From contig CAMBSN010000013.1 of assembly GCA_945870505.1 (NCBI GenBank), positions 1-46,386 of the forward strand: a DNA stretch of 46,386 nt. Reading direction: 5' to 3'. The stretch comes from Candidatus Kuenenia stuttgartensis. Lineage in GTDB: Bacteria; Planctomycetota; Planctomycetia; Pirellulales; UBA1268. The notes beneath the pieces were generated by a model. That model had not been told where the DNA came from. It searched no databases and saw only the letters and a list, made by a program, of their open reading frames with translations. Numbering within the stretch: position 1 is the stretch's first letter; each line of letters opens with the position of its first letter. A program made the position numbers and the translations under genes. This document shows, in pieces, positions 8,092 to 19,353 of this stretch.

Positions 8092-10569
8092 TCAAACCGG
8101 GCTCTTCGCCACCAGTCGCCAGCAGCGATGGATCCGCTCGTTTCGGAAATCCTCCGGAATCGTCCGCGCGGTGACCTCGCGGACCGTGAACCGCGGCTCC
8201 AGCCGGTCGGCGGCGAGGTGAAAACGGCGGAAGTTCGTGGAGAAATAGACCACGCCACCCGGCACGAGGTTCCGGCCCACGAGTTCGAGCAGGTCCGCAT
8301 GGTCCCGCTCGATGTCCCAGGGGGTCTCGCTCTTTGCCGACCTGGAGTACGTCGGCGGATCGACGACGACGAGGTCGAACGGCGGCTCACCGCGGCGGGC
8401 CCGGTGCTCGAGGAACGCTCGGGCCTCGTCCCGCACCGTGCGATGGCGGCCCGCATCTTTGAAGCCGTTTTGGGCGAGATTGGTCCGCGTCCAATCGAGG
8501 TAGGTGTTGGAGAGATCGACGCTCGTGGTCTCGGTCGCGCCACCGGCGGCGGCATACACGGAGAAACTCCCCGTGTAGCAAAAGAGATTGAGGACCCGCT
8601 TCCCAGCCGCCTCGTCGCGAACCAGCGACCGCGTGATCCGGTGGTCGAGGAATAGCCCCGAATCGACGTAGTCAGAGAGGTTGCAGTCGAAGGCGAGGCC
8701 CCCTTCGTGCACGGTGACCATCGCCTTTCGTTCGGCCAGTTTCTCGTACTGCTCTCCCGCCCGTTGTCGACGCCGTGCCTTGAGAAACGTGCGGTCGGGA
8801 GGCACACCGAGTTCCGCGGCAGCTGCCTCGATCATCCGGTCGAGCCAGACTTCGTGCTCGATCTCGGTCCGCTCGTGCGGCCGGTCATACTCCGCCGCGT
8901 GCAGCCAGCCCGCGTACCAGTCGATCGCCAGAGGGATCTCGGGGATATCGCGGTCGTAGACACGAAACGCCTCGATCCCCTGGCGGCGAGCCCACTTCGA
9001 GAGGTGCTTGAACCGTTTGGCGAGCCGGCGGCGGAAGTCGCCAATCTGGTCGGCGGTCGTGCGCGCGCGCGGCCGGCCGGGGTGGGGCACGTTGGACGCA
9101 GCCGCTTCGTCGTTCGCGCCGTCGGCGCTGGGACGGTACGAGTTGCCTCGCCCGGATCTTTCGCCACCACCCGGCTCGCCACTGCCCACCTCCTCAGGGC
9201 GAAATCTCCAAGGCTCGGCATCCTCGCACCGATCCCGGCTGGCGGCGGCTGCGCCGAGCGAGCCGGTAACTGAAGACTCACCCCGGCCTTCGACCTGGGA
9301 TGGAGGGGGTGGAGGAGGAGGGCCACCTCTTTCCCGGATGGTGAGTTCGAGGAGCCTGCACGGGATCGGGCCGTTCATGAGCGGGATCCGGCGGCTCGGG
9401 CGGAGGCCGAGTTGCGTCATCGCCGGCGTGTCAGCGGCGAGGATCGCCGCCCGCCAGCCGCCGCACCGCTGCACCATCCAATCGCCCAGCCGGCGAAAGA
9501 GCGCGCCGGCGCGAGGCAGCGGGAGCCGCTCGCCGTACGGCGGATTGGTGACGATCAGGCCCGGATGCTCCGGCGGCCGAACCTCTTCGAAGTGTCGCGT
9601 GTCGATCGAAACCGCCGCCGCCACCCCAGCAGCCTCGGCACATGCCCGCGCCGCCTCGACGGCCTTCGGGTCGAGGTCGCTGGCGAAGAACGATTCCGCT
9701 GCCGGCGCACGCACCCGTGACTCCAGCTGCGCGATGAGTCTCGTCACGATCGCTTCGTCACGGTCGCGAAACTTGAAGAAGCCGTGCGCCCTGCGGCGCG
9801 CCCGCCAGAGGCCTGGTGCCATCCCCGCGGCGATGGTGGCCCCTTCGATCACGAGCGTGCCCGAGCCGCACATCGGATCGAGCAGGGGCTCGCCCGTGGT
9901 CGAGCCTCCCGCCTCTCCCGGCTGCCACCAGCCGGAGGTCGCGAGCATGCCCGCCGCCAGCACTTCGGAGAGCGGCGCCTCGACCTCCCCCATCCGCCAG
10001 CCCCGCTGGTGGAGCGAGCGGCCGGCGGCATCGCGAAACACAGTCGCCACACCGCCGACGAGATGGAGGGCGATTCGCAGGGTCGCTCCCCGCAGTTGCA
10101 CGTTCGGCCGCTTGCCGCTCGGTGTCCGCAGCTGATCGACGACGGCATCCTTGACGATCTGCGCGGCGTAGAGCGAGTGCGTGAGGAAAGTGTCGTGGAT
10201 CGCCGCGTCCACACGGAGTGAGTCGGCGACCTTCAGTTGCTCGGTCCAGTCGACCTCCTGCATCGCCCGGTAGAGCGAATCGGGCGAATCGACGGTGAAC
10301 CGACCGAGCGGTTCAAGCACCCGGATGGCCGTCCGGGATTCGAGCACCGCGCGGTAGAGCGTCTCGCGTTCATGCCCCGGTGCCACCGAAAACTCGATCG
10401 TTCGCCGGCCGACTCGCAAGTCATGGGCCCCGACCGCCTCGAGTTCACGGGCCAGCACCCACTCGAGTCCCTCGAGCGTCCGGGCGGTGAACCGGGCGGG
10501 CTCGTCAGCCAGCGGAGCGGGCAGCGGACGAGGCACGGCGGGGACGTCTGGAAAAATGTCGGTGCTCAT
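8092..10569 (-). CDS. rlmL: Bifunctional 23S rRNA methyltransferase RlmKL
   Basis: A fused rRNA methyltransferase, known in E. coli to make m2G2445 (N-terminal RlmL half) and m7G2069 (C-terminal RlmK half) in 23S rRNA. The start ATG at 10569 gives 825 residues; E. coli RlmKL has about 702. A THUMP region leads to the SAM motif DPMCGSGTLVIEGA (near 230) and catalytic NPPYGERL (N342-L349). The second half carries VLNLFCYTGSFSVYAAAGGA and VVDPPTYSRS with D737. Between the halves is a low-complexity linker of about 100 residues, with seven consecutive prolines and many Gly/Ser/Glu/Arg, which explains the extra length. A GTG/ATG further upstream adds 16 residues with no family support. Confidence 0.93.
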   Translation of the reverse strand: MSTDIFPDVPAVPRPLPAPLADEPARFTARTLEGLEWVLARELEAVGAHDLRVGRRTIEFSVAPGHERETLYRAVLESRTAIRVLEPLGRFTVDSPDSLYRAMQEVDWTEQLKVADSLRVDAAIHDTFLTHSLYAAQIVKDAVVDQLRTPSGKRPNVQLRGATLRIALHLVGGVATVFRDAAGRSLHQRGWRMGEVEAPLSEVLAAGMLATSGWWQPGEAGGSTTGEPLLDPMCGSGTLVIEGATIAAGMAPGLWRARRRAHGFFKFRDRDEAIVTRLIAQLESRVRAPAAESFFASDLDPKAVEAARACAEAAGVAAAVSIDTRHFEEVRPPEHPGLIVTNPPYGERLPLPRAGALFRRLGDWMVQRCGGWRAAILAADTPAMTQLGLRPSRRIPLMNGPIPCRLLELTIRERGGPPPPPPPSQVEGRGESSVTGSLGAAAASRDRCEDAEPWRFRPEEVGSGEPGGGERSGRGNSYRPSADGANDEAAASNVPHPGRPRARTTADQIGDFRRRLAKRFKHLSKWARRQGIEAFRVYDRDIPEIPLAIDWYAGWLHAAEYDRPHERTEIEHEVWLDRMIEAAAAELGVPPDRTFLKARRRQRAGEQYEKLAERKAMVTVHEGGLAFDCNLSDYVDSGLFLDHRITRSLVRDEAAGKRVLNLFCYTGSFSVYAAAGGATETTSVDLSNTYLDWTRTNLAQNGFKDAGRHRTVRDEARAFLEHRARRGEPPFDLVVVDPPTYSRSAKSETPWDIERDHADLLELVGRNLVPGGVVYFSTNFRRFHLAADRLEPRFTVREVTARTIPEDFRNERIHRCWRLVAKSPV

Positions 10570-10835
10570 GCGTGCGAACGACTCTACCCACAGGACGGTC
10601 CCGCAACCATCAAGCACGTTCGGGGCCGTAGCCGATCCCGCCTATGCCCCGATCGTGGCTGCGGGGCCGCGCATCCGTCCCCATCGGTACGACCGTCACC
10701 GGGTCCCGGCAGCGGCAGGTATTTCTCTGTTTTGGGTGTGACACACGAAAGCGACGCGGCAACTCATCTCTCGACAGCCGAGGCCAACGGAGGGCCCGGC
10801 AGACCAGAGACCTCGTTCAGGAAAGTCGAACAACC

Positions 10836-11132
10836 ATGACTCCCCAAATCATCAGCTGGATCGTGAGCCTCATCGCCGGTAGCGCTGGCGGCAACATCGT
10901 GGGCGCGCTCGTCAAGAACCGGAACCTCGGCCCAATGCTCAACACGGTGCTCGGCCTCGTCGGTGGCGGCATCGGTGGCCAGGTGCTGCCCCAGCTAATC
11001 CCCGCCCTCGGCGGGCTGTTTGGCGGTGGCGACGCCAACTACGCCGGCACTGGCGTCCTGTCGGCGATCGCTGGGGCCCTGCTGCCCCTGATCGTCAGCT
11101 TCCTGAAGAAGCCCGCCTTCGCCGCCGCCTGA
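10836..11132 (+). CDS. Small glycine-rich membrane protein
   Basis: A 98-residue protein starting MTPQIISWIVSLIAGSAGGN. It is almost entirely two or three glycine-rich hydrophobic segments: about 5-25, 35-62 (GLVGGGIGGQVLPQLIPALGG) and 72-92, ending with KKPAFAAA. The repeated GxxxG spacing suits packed transmembrane helices. Similar short proteins are widespread in bacteria and remain uncharacterised; I assign no function. The ATG at 10836 is chosen because an upstream in-frame extension is unlike protein. A strong hairpin terminator follows 36 bases after the stop, so it is probably a single-gene transcript. The 266-base upstream gap holds no recognised promoter. Confidence 0.82.
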   Translation: MTPQIISWIVSLIAGSAGGNIVGALVKNRNLGPMLNTVLGLVGGGIGGQVLPQLIPALGGLFGGGDANYAGTGVLSAIAGALLPLIVSFLKKPAFAAA

Positions 11133-11167
11133 GCCCGCGACTGACGAGAGCAAGCGGAAACGACAAC

Positions 11168-11206
11168 GGCCGAGGGGACTCGCTCCCCTCGGCCGGATTT
11201 CGTTTT
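11168..11206 (+). terminator. Rho-independent-like terminator
   Basis: A perfect 11-bp stem: GGCCGAGGGGA (11168-11178) pairs with TCCCCTCGGCC (11184-11194) around a 5-nt CTCGC loop. It is followed by GGATTTCGTTTTC, a broken T-rich tail. It sits 36 bases after the small membrane protein stop. Confidence 0.8.
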
Positions 11207-11283
11207 CGGAATGGGCGTCGAGCGGCGAGACAACTCCAGCGTGCCCCCATCCCTTACGCGATTGGGCTTCCCGAAATCGGATC

Positions 11284-11427
11284 GAGCGAGGGGCTGCCCG
11301 TGCCTCGAGAGCCGGCGTTGCTGACGAGCGCAGCCATGGATGGCGAAGCGAAGTCAGCATCGAGTGAGCGAAGGCCCAGGAGGGCCGCAGCGAACGTCCG
11401 GCGACGGGGCGTGGGCAGCTCCGAGCG
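11284..11427 (+). repeat. Structured ~140-nt intergenic element, copy C
   Basis: Between converging 3' ends (small membrane protein and carB). P1 arms are near 11290-11306 and 11404-11425, extended inward by GCCGG (11311-11315) with CCGGC (11398-11402) and CGTT (11316-11319) with AACG (11393-11396). P2 is TGCTGAC (11319-11325) with GTCAGCA (11353-11359), perfect; its first T could pair in either helix. P3 is GCCA/TGGC (11333-11336/11341-11344). P4 is GGCCC/GGGCC (11373-11377/11382-11386) with an AGGA loop. Confidence 0.8.
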
Positions 11428-11437
11428 GGGATGGCAA

Positions 11438-11463
11438 GACACGGGTTGGAAACCTGTGCTACG
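11438..11463. repeat. Short palindromic repeat
   Basis: ACACGGGTTGGAAACCTGTG followed by CTACG. A member of the CAGGTTnnnAACCTG family with one arm mismatch, four bases from the carB stop codon. Confidence 0.6.
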
Positions 11464-11466
11464 GCG

Positions 11467-14748
<3,282 letters not shown>

Positions 14749-14770
14749 GGAACGGCTCTGCGGGGCGGGC

Positions 14771-14799
14771 AAAAAATCTCCCGAAGGTAGCATCCTTCG
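14771..14799 (-). promoter_or_regulatory. Terminator-like hairpin in the carB leader
   Basis: Read on the minus strand: CGAAGG (14799-14794), loop ATGCTA, CCTTCG (14787-14782), then GGAGA and six T (14776-14771), 23 bases before the carB ATG. The layout matches a Rho-independent terminator placed in a leader, so it could attenuate carB. No minus-strand gene upstream needs it as an ordinary terminator. The stem is only 6 bp and no competing antiterminator was worked out. Confidence 0.45.
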
Positions 14800-14876
14800 C
14801 GGCCCGTCTTCAACGAACGGCTACAATCCCCGGAGTTCTCTCGACTCCGCTCTTCCTCCTGTTCCAGAAACCGGCC

Positions 14877-15413
14877 ATGTCGATTCCCACGCCTGCCACC
14901 GACGCCATTCGCGACACCCTCCCCGACGACCTCAAGGACATCCGCCTCAACGTGGGGGCCGTCCTGACCGGCGAAAACCTCCAGCCGACCCAGGCCCTCG
15001 GGGTGGCGGTGGCCGCGGCCCGGTTCGTCCGCTGCCAACCGCTCACCGCAGCCCTGGAATCGGACATCCGTGCGGGCCTCGGCGAGGTGGCCTCCTCCGT
15101 GCTCTCCGACGCGGTCGCCGCCGCCGGCCTGATGGCGATGAACACCGTCTACTACCGCTTCCGGCACATGCTAGGCAAGGAGAGCTACGAGGCGCGATCT
15201 CCGCGGCTGCGGATGAGCCGCATGGCCCAGCCGGCCACATCGAAACTCGATTTCGAGCTGATGAGCCTCGGCTGCGCGGCGCTTGCCGGCTGCGAACTCT
15301 GCATCAAGAACCACGAGGCGAGCCTGCTCCACCTCGGCGCGAGCGAAGATGCCTGCCACGACGCGGTGCGGATCGCCGCGGTGGTCAACGCCGCCGCCTG
15401 CGGGCTCGCGTAG
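14877..15413 (+). CDS. ahpD: AhpD-like alkylhydroperoxidase (carboxymuconolactone decarboxylase fold)
   Basis: A 178-residue all-helical thiol enzyme, nearly the length of mycobacterial AhpD (177), which reduces alkyl hydroperoxides or recycles a peroxiredoxin. The catalytic motif CELCIKNHE places the redox pair at C139 and C142 with H146, in the expected ExnCxxCxxxH arrangement. The AhpD-typical N-terminal half (LPDDLKDIRLNVGAVL) is present. The ATG at 14877 gives the family-like start. It is divergent from carB. The TAG stop (15411-15413) lies inside the first, degenerate copy of a palindromic repeat cluster. No ahpC is nearby. Confidence 0.88.
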   Translation: MSIPTPATDAIRDTLPDDLKDIRLNVGAVLTGENLQPTQALGVAVAAARFVRCQPLTAALESDIRAGLGEVASSVLSDAVAAAGLMAMNTVYYRFRHMLGKESYEARSPRLRMSRMAQPATSKLDFELMSLGCAALAGCELCIKNHEASLLHLGASEDACHDAVRIAAVVNAAACGLA

Positions 15414-15611
15414 CACAGCTTTCCAACCGACTCTCGTAGCACAGGTTTCCAACCTGTGCCGGAACAACGCAGGTTGAAAACCTGCGCTCCGCGCCCGCAG
15501 GTTACCAACCTGCGGCTACGGGTACGGACACCGTCACACGGCCCACGTAGGTGCAGGTTGGCTACCTGCACCAGCACCAATGCAACCGCAGGTTACCAAC
15601 CTGCGGCTACG
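15409..15611. repeat. Cluster of six short palindromes
   Basis: Six members of the CAGGTTnnnAACCTG family fill the gap between ahpD and the DUF971 gene: a degenerate copy at 15409-15428, then 15435-15459 (GCACAGG/CCTGTGC), 15468-15486 (CGCAGGTT/AACCTGCG), 15495-15520 (CCGCAGGTT/AACCTGCGG plus CTACG), 15546-15572 (GGTGCAGGT/ACCTGCACC) and 15586-15611 (same 26-base sequence as 15495-15520). Spacing is irregular and the arms differ between copies while staying complementary. This is not a CRISPR array. Confidence 0.8.
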
Positions 15612-15624
15612 ACAATCACCTTCG

Positions 15625-15963
15625 CTACGGCTGCTGGTTCTCGAAGCCCAGCCCGCGGAGATACTCGAGCGTGTAGATGCCCGTATCGTGGCCGTCGGAG
15701 AAGCCGATCGAGTAGGCGTACTGTCCCACCGGCTGCATGCCCGTGACCGCCAGCGGCACCAGTTCCTCCGGGCGCAACACCTGCAGCATCGGTGCCGGCT
15801 GTGGGTCCGTCCGCTTCTCCCGACAGGTGGCGCATGGGCAGGCGTCGCGGAGCAGCTTCGCGGTGTAGCGGGCCGTCGCGCCGTCGCTCCAGTCGATCTC
15901 GATGGCGTTGCCGGCGGCAGCGGCCCGACGGATCGCCGTCGGCACGGGCTGGTTCGATGTCAT
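15625..15963 (-). CDS. DUF971 family protein
   Basis: A 112-residue protein of the DUF971 (GBBH-like, N-terminal) family. The fold matches the small N-terminal domain of gamma-butyrobetaine hydroxylase, and as a standalone protein it is often found near Fe-S or metal-related genes. Visible hallmarks: IEIDWSDGATARYTAKLLRD, the cysteine cluster CPCATC (C42, C44, C47; a possible metal site), and YAYSIGFSDGHDTGIYTLEYLR. The ATG overlaps the stop of the upstream ligase gene (ATGA), so the two are probably co-translated. Function is unknown. Confidence 0.85.
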   Translation of the reverse strand: MTSNQPVPTAIRRAAAAGNAIEIDWSDGATARYTAKLLRDACPCATCREKRTDPQPAPMLQVLRPEELVPLAVTGMQPVGQYAYSIGFSDGHDTGIYTLEYLRGLGFENQQP

Positions 15964-17264
15964 GCGTCACCTCCGGGCTGGCGTCTACGATCGACGAACC
16001 GCCGCCCCTTGCCTTCGAAACGCGGCAGGCTGCCGATCGGCACGGTCTGCACGTCCACGCGAAGTCCGAGGCGGATCTTCAGTTCGCGGGCGACGCGGCC
16101 AGGATCGTCGAGCCGATCCTCAATGTCGAGTGCGAGTTCGTCGAGGCTCTCACGGGTCGAGGCCGTGAGTCTGTGCTCGACGACCTCCGGAAAGCCGCGC
16201 ACGAGCTCGTCGATGGCCTGCGGAAACACATTCACGCCTCGGATCACCAGCATGTCGTCGGTGCGGCCGAGGATCCCGCCGTCGAGCCGGACCCACGGGC
16301 AGGCGCCGGCCTTCACATCAGCAACGGAGGCCCAGATGGGCCGCACGACGTCACCGGTCCGATAACGGATCACCGGTGCCCCGCACCGGCCGAGCGTGGT
16401 GAGCACCAGTTCGGCGAGTTGCCCGGGCTCGGCGGGCCCGCCGGTCTCGAGCGCGAGGAACTCGGGGTGAAACCACTCCTCGATCACGTCCAGGCCGTCG
16501 CCGTGATGATCGCCCACACCCCAGGGGCCGACCTCCGTGGCGCCGGCATGATCGAGCACGTCGGCAGCCCAGGCGGCCGAGATTCGCGACCGCGTGGCGG
16601 CCACGGAGCCCCCCGGCTCTCCGGCAACGATCACCAACCGCACGCCGAGGGACGTCGCGTCGATCTTGGCTTCGGCCGCCACCTCGGCGAGATGCAGCGC
16701 GTAACTCGGAGTCGCAAGGAGCACGCTGCCGCCCACCGTGCGAATCAGTTCCAACCTCGCCAGGCTCGTCATGCCGCCGGTCGGGATCGCCATCGCTCCC
16801 CGGGCGATCGCCGCGTCGAAGCCGCTCCAGAAACCGACGTACGGCCCGAACGACGAGGCCACGACAACCCGGTCGCCAACCGCCACGCCACCGCGGTCGA
16901 GGATCGTCCGCCAGCATGCCATCCACCACGCCCAGTCATCCGCCGTGTCGTGGACCGGCAGGGGCCGGCCGTGCGTGCCGCTCGTCTGGTGGTAGCGTGA
17001 ATAGCGTTCCGGCCCAAATGTGAGGTTGCCGGGCCGGCCGGTGACGGCCGCGGCCTCGACGAGCTCTTCCTTGAAGGTGAAGGGCCAGTCGGCAAGTTCG
17101 GCAAGCGACCTGATGCCGTGTGGGTCGGCCACGCGGGCGATCTTGGCGGCATAGAAGCCGTTGCGCGGCAGCACCTCACGGAGCATGCTCCGGAATCGGT
17201 CGAGCTTGCGGGCCTCGACGGCATCGCGGGCGGGAGAGCGGGCAGGCAGGTCGTCGCGCAGCAT
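15960..17264 (-). CDS. PaaK-like AMP-dependent CoA ligase (phenylacetate-CoA ligase family)
   Basis: A 434-residue adenylate-forming enzyme of the phenylacetate-CoA ligase family, which activates an aryl or acyl acid with ATP and then usually transfers it to CoA. The nucleotide loop is HQTSGTHGRPLPV (TSGTTG in most relatives). GATEVGPWG, VIRYRTGDVV and LGRTDDMLVIRGVNVFPQAIDEL match the family's central and C-terminal blocks. Length is normal for PaaK. No other phenylacetate genes are present, so the substrate is open. It is the middle gene of three: 7 bases after the PEGA lipoprotein gene and overlapping the DUF971 gene. Confidence 0.87.
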   Translation of the reverse strand: MLRDDLPARSPARDAVEARKLDRFRSMLREVLPRNGFYAAKIARVADPHGIRSLAELADWPFTFKEELVEAAAVTGRPGNLTFGPERYSRYHQTSGTHGRPLPVHDTADDWAWWMACWRTILDRGGVAVGDRVVVASSFGPYVGFWSGFDAAIARGAMAIPTGGMTSLARLELIRTVGGSVLLATPSYALHLAEVAAEAKIDATSLGVRLVIVAGEPGGSVAATRSRISAAWAADVLDHAGATEVGPWGVGDHHGDGLDVIEEWFHPEFLALETGGPAEPGQLAELVLTTLGRCGAPVIRYRTGDVVRPIWASVADVKAGACPWVRLDGGILGRTDDMLVIRGVNVFPQAIDELVRGFPEVVEHRLTASTRESLDELALDIEDRLDDPGRVARELKIRLGLRVDVQTVPIGSLPRFEGKGRRFVDRRRQPGGDA

Positions 17265-17271
17265 GCCGCGA

Positions 17272-17889
17272 TTATGGCACGCCGAGCGACGGGATGCCCT
17301 GCGATGGCGCGTTCCGCATAGGCGGCTGGAGTCCCTGCATCCCCTGCGGGGGCGGCAACACCAGTGGTTGCTGGGGCGGCGCCGGCAGTGGCTGCGGCGC
17401 GTACTGCTGGATCGGAGGCAGCGAGGGGGGAGGCGCCGGCAGCGGCTGGGCGACCGGCGCGGGCTGAACGACGGCCTGGGGTGCCACAGGAGGCAAGCTC
17501 CCCGCGGCGAGCCGCACCTGCTCCGCACGAGACACGACGAGTTCGGGGGGGGTCGATGCCGCCGGCTGCATCGCGAGTTCGACCACGCGCTCGTCGCGGA
17601 CCTCCCACGGGATGAGATTCTCGGTGACGAAGTCGAGCGGGAAGATCTCGTACCACGGGACCGGAAAGGGCTGCCGGACGGTCAGCGTTTCGTAGCCGTC
17701 CTTCACAAGCCTGATCTTCCGCGTGCCGTAGTACACAAAGTCGTGCGATACCGGCGTGGTGCCAAGCTGGTAGTCATCGACGTAGACAAGCGCCCCGGGC
17801 GGATTGGAGCGGATCGTCATCCGCCGCTGCACACAGCCCGGCGAGGTGACGAGGGAGGCGGCGACGGCAAGAAAAAGGGCGCGACGCAT
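17272..17889 (-). CDS. PEGA-domain lipoprotein
   Basis: A 205-residue lipoprotein: the signal peptide ends SPGC with Cys19 for lipidation. A PEGA domain follows at about 22-75 (RMTIRSNPPGALVYVDDYQLG...YYGTRKIRLVKDGYETL), a small beta module common in surface proteins of planctomycetes. The rest (about 110-205) is a low-complexity Pro/Gln/Ala/Leu tail, probably unstructured and suited to crossing cell wall or binding partners. Its role is unknown. It is first in a likely three-gene unit with the PaaK-like ligase and DUF971 protein. Confidence 0.85.
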   Translation of the reverse strand: MRRALFLAVAASLVTSPGCVQRRMTIRSNPPGALVYVDDYQLGTTPVSHDFVYYGTRKIRLVKDGYETLTVRQPFPVPWYEIFPLDFVTENLIPWEVRDERVVELAMQPAASTPPELVVSRAEQVRLAAGSLPPVAPQAVVQPAPVAQPLPAPPPSLPPIQQYAPQPLPAPPQQPLVLPPPQGMQGLQPPMRNAPSQGIPSLGVP

Positions 17890-18048
17890 GGGGGCGGACG
17901 ATAGGCGGCGACCGCGGCCGACGCCAGATCGGCAGCAGTTGCCCAGGTTGCCCGGCCGACGCCAGGTCGCGACGAGGCCGCCGGCTGGCTAGACTTTCGG
18001 CTCTTCCCTTTCTTTGCCCCAACCTCCCACCTTCCCGGGGTTCGACGC

Positions 18049-19353
18049 GTGGGATCTGGCACCACCCTCGACTACTGCGAACTGACCGACATCGGCCGCA
18101 GGCGGGCGAACAATCAAGACTCCAAGGCCGTGCTCGCGCCCTGGGGCATGGAGCAGTATCGCCGCCGTGGCTGGCTGTTCGTGGTGGCGGACGGCATGGG
18201 TGCCCACGCCGCGGGCGAGATGGCCAGTGCCCTGGCCGTCGAGCACGTGCCGCTCGCCTACGAAAAGACTGCCGCCCGCTCACCGCCGCTGGCACTCAAG
18301 TCGAGCATCGAGCAGGCCAACGCCGAGATCCATTCCCGGGGCGAGAGCGCCTTCGACATGAAGGGCATGGGCACCACGTGCACGGTCCTCGCGCTCGTGC
18401 CCCGCGGCGCCCTCGTCGGCCATGTCGGCGACAGCCGCGCCTACCGCATCCGCGGAACCACGATCGATCAACTCTCGTGTGACCACTCCCTCGCCTGGGA
18501 GATGGAGGCCCATCGGCCCGCAGGGGTTGAGGATGCGATCCCCAAGAACATCATCACTCGCTCGCTCGGCCCCCACCCGCAGGTGAAGGTCGATATCGAG
18601 GGCCCGTTTCCGGTCGAGGCGGGCGACGTCTTTCTGCTCTGCAGCGACGGTCTGTCGGGGCAGGTCGCCGACGAGGAGATCGGCCTGCTGGCGGCGAACC
18701 TGCCGCCGAAAGAGTCGGCGGCGGCGCTCGTGGGGCTGTCGCTGGTGCGAGGCGCCCCGGACAACGTGACGGTGATCGTCGCTCGGGCCGGCGAGAACGA
18801 GGCATCGCGCGACGGTGCCGATACGACTGCATGGCCGCTTTCCGAAGAGACGCCGGCGGCCGCGAATCGCCGTCCCGTGCCCTGGGGGCTTCTGGCCACC
18901 GCCGCCGCAAGCCTGCTCGTGGCGCTCGTCGCGTTTGGCGCGAAAGCGAGCCTCGGCGAGGGCCTCGCCCAGGCAGTCGCGTTCGCCGTCGCGGTCGTGA
19001 TGGGACTGGTCTTTCTGGGATCGCTACTCGCGGCGTTCCTCGGCTCGATCGCTCCTGCGGGTGGTGACGTCCGCCTGCTCCGGCCGGGGGCGAAGCTCGG
19101 CAGCGGCCCGTACCGCACCTATGGCTGTGCGGCTTCGGCGCAGCTCGTCGAGGGCATCATCGCCAGCGTCGAGTCGGCAGCCGACGGCCTCTCGAGCCGT
19201 GACCGCGACCGGCTCCTCGACGCCGCGGCAGAGGCTCGAAAGCCGATCGCCGAGGGCAACTTTTCCGCGGCAACGCGGGCAGCCGCGACGGCGATCGCAG
19301 TCTACCGGAGGATGGTCGAGGCGGCCCGATCCGACGAGACGGCTCACGGCTGA
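18049..19353 (+). CDS. Membrane-anchored PP2C-type Ser/Thr protein phosphatase
   Basis: A 434-residue metal-dependent phosphatase. The PP2C core covers about 8-246: RRANNQDS (19-25), VVADGMGAHAAGE (D48, G49), GTTCTV, GHVGDSRAYR (D128), LLCSDGLSG (D200) and DNVTVIV (D238), so all metal-site aspartates appear intact. Two hydrophobic segments (about 278-297 and 307-333) then anchor it in the membrane, followed by a helical C-terminal region of about 90 residues of unknown role. The GTG at 18049 is the only start that precedes the conserved N-terminal strand closely. No cognate kinase is adjacent; the nearest kinase-like gene is at 21148. Confidence 0.92.
   Translation: MGSGTTLDYCELTDIGRRRANNQDSKAVLAPWGMEQYRRRGWLFVVADGMGAHAAGEMASALAVEHVPLAYEKTAARSPPLALKSSIEQANAEIHSRGESAFDMKGMGTTCTVLALVPRGALVGHVGDSRAYRIRGTTIDQLSCDHSLAWEMEAHRPAGVEDAIPKNIITRSLGPHPQVKVDIEGPFPVEAGDVFLLCSDGLSGQVADEEIGLLAANLPPKESAAALVGLSLVRGAPDNVTVIVARAGENEASRDGADTTAWPLSEETPAAANRRPVPWGLLATAAASLLVALVAFGAKASLGEGLAQAVAFAVAVVMGLVFLGSLLAAFLGSIAPAGGDVRLLRPGAKLGSGPYRTYGCAASAQLVEGIIASVESAADGLSSRDRDRLLDAAAEARKPIAEGNFSAATRAAATAIAVYRRMVEAARSDETAHG

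Larger units (their letters stand above)
11133..11466. other. Repeat-bearing gap between converging genes
   Basis: The gap holds, in order, a terminator hairpin (11168-11206), about 75 bases without a recognised feature, structured-element copy C (11284-11427) and a short palindrome (11438-11463) that abuts the carB stop. No credible gene was found. Confidence 0.7.

Noticed and set aside
15409-15611. CRISPR array
   Set aside because: The palindromes vary in sequence and spacing, there are no uniform spacers and no cas genes nearby.
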